Both the position numbers and the translations under genes were made by a program. The notes under the pieces were generated by a model, which was given only the letters and a program-made list of their open reading frames with translations, ran no database searches and had not been told where the DNA came from. This document shows positions 59,845-64,000 of a stretch of DNA of 64,000 nt, one piece after another (position 1 is the first letter of the stretch; every line of letters begins with the position of its first letter). Source of the stretch: Dipteronia dyeriana. Lineage: Eukaryota > Streptophyta > Magnoliopsida > Sapindales > Sapindaceae. The DNA is taken from positions 88,061,052 to 88,125,051 of the forward strand of contig CM065297.1 in assembly GCA_032871835.1 (NCBI GenBank), read 5' to 3'.

Positions 59845-60216
59845 TCAAGTGTCAGCACCCTGATTACTGGAGTTTGCTTCACCGGTGATGGATTGAGTTT
59901 GTATCACTAGTACTAGTGGTTGTAGTAAAAGCATAAATTTAGAGGAATCATTCTTCAAATATTGTGTAAGAGCATAATGATTGGCCTTAAATTTAGAACT
60001 TTTGTTGGAGGATGGTTTACCCACTCCTGAAGCATGTTGAAGTAAATGCTACAACTTGTAATCATGTTTTTCTTTTTCATGACAGAATGGGCACCTTAAC
60101 CTGTCATTCACATTCACCTTGTACTTGCTAGCCGTTAGATCTTCATACGGCTTCTCAGCATATTCAGTGAACTCAGAATCACTAAAATAAGTCTCTTCTT
60201 CGAAACCGTAATCCAT
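59845..60216 (-). pseudogene. zf-XS domain fragment, SGS3/IDN2/FDM family
   Basis: A 123-codon frame with one internal TAG at codon 56. Residues 1-30 read MDYGFEEETYFSDSEFTEYA then EKPYEDLTAS. Next come CPFCHEKEKHDYKL, the stop, then HLLQHASGVGKPSSNKSSKF and KANHYALTQYLKND. The Cys42/Cys45 and His61/His80 pattern and the HASGVGK core are the zf-XS finger found in SGS3, IDN2 and FDM proteins. These act in RNA-directed DNA methylation and trans-acting siRNA formation. The XS and coiled-coil domains that normally follow are missing; a 33-residue tail ends at TGA. The ATG directly follows CCTATTTTCAG, a good splice acceptor, so a 5' UTR intron is possible. Either a truncated gene copy or a decayed small gene. 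Confidence 0.75.
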
Positions 60217-60780
60217 CTGAAAATAGGATATTAATCATATTTTTGTCATGTAACAAATTTTATAATGGGGAAAAAAATAAAGAAACAAACAAAAGGAGAT
60301 TTACAATATAAAATGAAATAGAGAGATAGAGACTTTACATTGTAGGCTCTTATCTTTGTTTGTAAATGGAGTAAAAGAATGATTTTATAGAAGGTATATT
60401 GAATTTATTTTACATAAAAATGAAATAATAGATATTTTAATGGAGGTTGAAGACACACCTTATGTAAGAGAGGGGGTTCCAATAGATTCTAATTATAAAT
60501 TGCAGATCCTCCATAGATTAAGCCTAACTTGATAATAATAATTTATTAACACCATTAAATGTAGCTGCATGCATTGATATATTTATTTGAAACCAAGTCT
60601 ATGAAAAATTCACACATTGGTCAAGTAAAATGTTCATTTGAAAATATCTAGCTTGGTTGTTTAAACTTCTCATGTTCATCGATTAAATCAAAAGCTCAAT
60701 ATATATATTATCAAACATTCGAGTGAATGTCCTTGGAGGTTACAATAATGAATGTATTAAAAAAAAGTACTAAAATTGCA
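60217..60780. other. AT-rich spacer between two minus-strand reading frames
   Basis: No frame of note. If the zf-XS fragment has a 5' UTR intron, it would lie here. Possible exon sequence (CTCTATCTCTCTATTTC on the complement) is found near 60315-60335. Confidence 0.3.
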
Positions 60781-61116
60781 TCAGTCCTTCAACGTATACT
60801 TTGCATTGCTTAGGTTAACCACATCCCAATTGCCTTCCAGTTGAACCTTCTTCATATAGTCCTTAAAAAGGTTAAACTCGTCCTCCATACCCAGATTGTA
60901 TACACCAGCAACATATTTTCCAGTAAAACGTTTGTACTTGATTTGGTCAAAAGTCGAGTGGCAATAAATGCTTCGATCCATTGCATGTAGAACACGCTCA
61001 AACTTCTCCAAGGAATGAACCCTCGTCTTTCGCATATCAAGGTTGGGAAATACAATTGATGAAGGGTTGAAGTCAGTTTTCAATTTCTTTTTGGGAGTTG
61101 CTGAAGAGTTTTCCAT
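60781..61116 (-). CDS. Hypothetical protein, 111 residues
   Basis: An uninterrupted frame from ATG (61116) to TGA (60781). It opens MENSSATPKKKLKTDFNPSS with a PKKKLK stretch that could be a nuclear localisation signal, then a Lys/Arg- and aromatic-rich region (HSLEKFERVLHAMDRSIYCH; FTGKYVAGVYNLGMEDEFNL). No signal peptide or membrane segment. I do not recognise a family. It lies about 565 bases upstream of the zf-XS frame on the same strand, and a TATA-rich stretch lies 75-90 bases upstream of the ATG. Few other frames in the window are uninterrupted and unrelated to a transposon. It may be a gene fragment or chance. Confidence 0.4.
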   Translation of the reverse strand: MENSSATPKKKLKTDFNPSSIVFPNLDMRKTRVHSLEKFERVLHAMDRSIYCHSTFDQIKYKRFTGKYVAGVYNLGMEDEFNLFKDYMKKVQLEGNWDVVNLSNAKYTLKD

Positions 61117-61532
61117 TGTGGAGAAACGAAGAAAATACTTGCTTCAAAATACAAAGAGAAAGATTAATATGGAGAGAAAATTTAAGTGGTGCATATATAT
61201 ATATAATTTCATATAACTTAGTGTATAGTTCAATGATGTGCAATTGTACAATTGTATAGTTAAAACACATGTTGTAATATTGTTATAACTAATAAATATA
61301 ATTACGGGAACATGAATTGTACAATTGTACACATTTAGTAATAACATTACAAATACTATATGTTAATTATTCGAAAAATATTATGTTTATATGGGAACAT
61401 GAATTGGGCAATCGTATGACATAGGTATAACCATGATTTCCTATATATCAATATTTAACCATGAATGTTTAAATAACTTTATGTGTATATGGGAATATAA
61501 GTTTTATATTATACAACAATTTGTAATATTGT
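61117..61532 (-). promoter_or_regulatory. Possible promoter of the 111-residue frame; otherwise AT-rich
   Basis: The complement of 61193-61206 is a TATATATATATATG run, suitable as a TATA box but equally a simple microsatellite. The rest of the stretch to the copia LTR repeats CAATTGTACAATTGTA palindromic words near 61240-61330 and contains nothing else recognisable. Confidence 0.25.
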
Positions 61533-61753
61533 TGTTAAAAAATCTAAAAAGAAGAGAAACTATGGTTCTTTTTCATAATACATAATAATTGTATATTACA
61601 AATCAGGGAGTTTATATAGACAATGTAATAAAAGACTAATCTAACTCCTAATAGGAGTAGTAATTCTAATATAACTAGAAACAGGAAAAATACCATAATT
61701 AGGAAATATTACTAGAAATATAATCCTAACAAAACTAGGACGTAATTCTAACA
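61533..61753 (-). repeat. 3' LTR of a small copia element
   Basis: On the element strand it starts TGTTAGAATTACGTCC at 61753 and has a polypurine tract GAGTGGGGG immediately before it. It contains TATATAAACTCC as TATA box and ends near 61533 in TTTAACA. About 221 bp. Short LTRs with this opening are typical of Ale/Retrofit-like copia elements. Confidence 0.7.
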
Positions 61754-62030
61754 CCCCCACTCAAACTCACGATGTGGCTGCAAGAAGCATAGAGAGTTTG
61801 CCAACTAGAAAACGAAAACGTGAAGTAGAATGCGACTTGGTAAAGAAATCTGCAATCTGCAAAGAAGAAGAAACAAAAGGCAAAGTGATAGTGCCATGCT
61901 TAAGATGATGACGTGTAAGGTGACAATCGATCTCAATGTGCTTGGTTCGTTCATGAAAAACCGAGTTGTGAGCAATCTGAATAGCACTATTGTTGTCACA
62001 ATACATAGCAATCTTGCATTGTTAGAGTTG
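61754..62030 (-). pseudogene. pol: Copia RNase H C-terminus
   Basis: It reads [37 protein letters not shown] and [19 protein letters not shown], then ends at about 61767. These are standard copia RNase H and C-terminal blocks. Everything upstream on the element strand is missing: at about 62030 it joins a LINE in the opposite orientation. Confidence 0.85.
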
Positions 62031-63567
62031 GGAAGAACAGTAGGGCGGATTTAATTTCTTGGGCTAGAATTTTTAGGTGTAAAAACACCTTTCTTCCCAT
62101 TACTTATCTTGGTCTCCCTTTAGGGGCTAGGCCTTGGACTAAATCGTTTTGGAATCGATAGTTTCTAAAATTGAGAATCGTTTTACCTCATGGAAGAGGA
62201 AAATTTTGTCCAAAGGTGGGAGACTATTGTTGATTAAATCTGTTATGGCTAGCATACCGACATACTTCCTTTCTATATTCAAAATCCCGTCTAGTGTCGC
62301 CAACAAGATGGATAAGCTTCAAAGAGACTTTTTGTGGGGTGATGGTAGAATAAGAGGAAAATTCACTTAGTCAAGTGGCCGGATGTTTGCAAAAACAAAG
62401 CCAATGGTGGGCTGGGCATAGGTCATATTCTGGACAAAAATAAGGGGATGCTTGCGAAGTGGGTGTGGAGATTTGGCACCAAGAAGGGAGCATTGTGGAG
62501 GAAAGTTATTGTGGCTAAATACAGGATCAATGGGAATCGGTTAGTATGGTTCGGGAGATTTTCGCCAACTGACTCTTTTTTTGTTAAGGCGGTGAACAAC
62601 TTATGGAATGAGGCATCAACTCGGCTGTGTTGATTGAGGAAGGTTTTGGTGTGGTTATTGGTAATGGGGACATAACTGACTTTTGAAATGACATCAAATG
62701 GGACTCTAGATCGCTGAAAGCTGCGTTCCCTAGATTGTTTGCTTTGGCCGTCAAGAAAAACGGCCCTATTTTGGAGTTTGGTAGATGGATCGACTCTAAG
62801 TAGGTGTGGGATGTTAAGACTATGAGAGATTTGTTAGATTGGGAGAAGGACCAGTGGTATGGTTTTCAATCTCTTTTGAGCCATATTACCATTCGCAAAC
62901 ATATCCCTGATGCTTTGGCATGGAAGTTCAATTCGAATGGGATTTTTTCTGTGGGGTCTTTTTGTAAAGGTTTAGAGAAGATGGTAGATGGTCAGGGGTG
63001 TTTCCAGGAAGGTCTATAGAAGGGTGTGTTCCCTTCAAAGATGGAAGTCTTCATTTAGCAAGTGTACAAAGGTAAAGTCGGGGTTAAAGATGTGCTTAGA
63101 AGGATGGGTATGGCCAATATCTCGGATGATAGGTCCATTCTCTGCTCAGCTGAAATGGAAACCATAAATCACTTATTTCTCCATTGTCCTTGGACTGCCA
63201 AGTTGCGGACTGTCTGTATGAATTGGTGTTGGTGCCCAAACTTGTCGTTTAAGGATTGGTTTGATTGTTGGATAAGGATAAGGATATGCCCAGGTAGAAA
63301 AAGTGAAAGAGTTTGGCTCTCCTTGTTGAGTGTTGTTGTGTGGACCGTTTGGAAGTTTCACAACGAGAAATTTTTTGACAACAAAGATCCTATTCTTGCT
63401 TTGGATGCTGATCTGGTCAGAATTAGCATTATGTGGTGGTTCAAAGCTTTTGGAAAGAAAGTCCTGGACTCGGTTTCGAACTTACTGCTTAATGTGGAGG
63501 AGCATTGCGTAGAGTCGTCTAGAGTAAAGAAATCAGTCATCAAAGACTGGATTCCACCTATGGTGGG
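62030..63567 (+). pseudogene. LINE ORF2 C-terminal part (RT end and zf-RVT)
   Basis: It starts within RT (RADLISWARIFRCKNTFLPI then TYLGLPLGARPWTKSF), then after a one-base frameshift at about 62149 IENRFTSWKRKILSKGGRLL and LIKSVMASIPTYFLSIFKIP. WGD...RGKF and GGLGIGHILDKNKGMLAKWV follow. The zinc-binding RT region is at 63062-63400 (VKDVLRRMGM, CSAEMETINHLFLHCPW with its Cys/His pattern). The endonuclease half is missing. The element is cut at 63567 by an LTR, before any 3' tail or poly-A. Confidence 0.85.
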
Positions 63568-64000
63568 TGTAAGTTCCTCAGTTTTTGATTGGATCATTTC
63601 GTTGACAACCATATTTGGGGATTAATGTGTAAGGGTAGTTTAGGACATCATTGCTCAAGACCCAGCTCAAGCTTCAGAAGGTATATCACTTGCTTAACCT
63701 TTTTTGAAGAGTTTTTAGTACACACACACACTCTCTTGCTTGTCTTTGATCATCTTGCATGAATGTTTAATTGTCTTAATTGTGTGCCTCTTTGCCATAA
63801 ATCTTGCTTGGGTGTTTGTTGCATTTAGTTTGCCCTTAGAAGAGTTTTTTCCTTTGACCGCCGTCGGGACCACCCCTTGTGCATTGCCTCCGCCGCGGTA
63901 TGCACAGCGGTGTTCTCCAAGCGTTGCACGCTACTGCTACCGCGGCCTGTGCACGTTGCATACACAACGGTCTCCCAAGCAGAGTTTCCCAGTGATGCAC
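63568..64000 (+). mobile_element. SIRE-type LTR, family B, start (runs off the window)
   Basis: It starts TGTAAGTTCCTCAGTTTTTG and follows, in reverse complement, the solo LTR at 21751 leftwards. This includes the CACACACAC/CTCTCTTGCTTG stretch and the GC-rich module (GACCGCCGTCGGGACC, GCCTCCGCCGCGGTATGCAC). It is inserted in the LINE. Whether it is a solo LTR or a full element lies outside the window. Confidence 0.85.

Overview
This is nuclear DNA from a plant, most likely a dicot judging by its AT-rich base composition and element repertoire; I cannot name the species. The window is a gene-poor, transposon-dense block. Nearly every coding stretch I can identify is a decayed transposable-element protein: Ty1/copia and Ty3/gypsy LTR retrotransposons, L1-type LINEs, a CACTA element, hAT-like remnants and MITE-like elements. 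I see no tRNA or rRNA gene, no CRISPR array and no organellar insert.

Positions 1-4655 hold the 3' end of an Athila/Tat-like Ty3/gypsy element (non-coding tail, then LTR) and the start of a second gypsy-type LTR. Positions 4656-32344 are one SIRE-type copia element that has been repeatedly invaded. Its RNase H is cut at 10814 by a gypsy-type LTR pair with target-site repeats ATGGT/ATGAT. That LTR pair encloses a minus-strand Angela/TAR-like copia element (12140-23605). One LTR of that copia carries a solo SIRE-type LTR (20070-21751) flanked by TATGA. The 3' LTR of the outer SIRE element is cut by a nearly complete 5.35-kb Ty3/gypsy element (25674-31025). The stack therefore reads: gypsy LTR < SIRE < gypsy LTR pair < copia < solo SIRE LTR, plus SIRE 3' LTR < gypsy.

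Positions 32345-37401 finish the host gypsy LTR. They then hold the 5' end of a CACTA element with the first two transposase exons, a probable hAT C-terminus, a hAT-like MITE and a 21-bp tandem repeat. Positions 37402-47085 are a second, plus-strand copy of the same copia family, complete from LTR to LTR. Positions 47086-53753 hold an intron-containing transposon-type pseudogene, a copia LTR fragment and a SIRE-like LTR. Positions 53754-57270 are a minus-strand LINE with ORF1 and the endonuclease/RT start of ORF2. Positions 57280-59570 are another SIRE-like LTR with a MITE inside, followed by a tandem array with a period of about 125 bp.

The only non-transposon candidates are two short minus-strand reading frames at 59845-61116. 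One is a zf-XS domain of the SGS3/IDN2/FDM family, interrupted by one in-frame TAG. The other is a 111-residue ORF I do not recognise. The window ends with a small copia fragment, a plus-strand LINE fragment and the start of another SIRE-type LTR.

The elements do not form a pathway. The biology lies in the order of insertion, the recombination scars and the mode of decay. The most informative points are a chimeric copia insertion without target-site repeats, stop codons that nearly all fit cytosine deamination, GC-rich repeat modules in the U3 of otherwise different LTR families, and the small RNA-directed-DNA-methylation-type zinc finger next to these elements.
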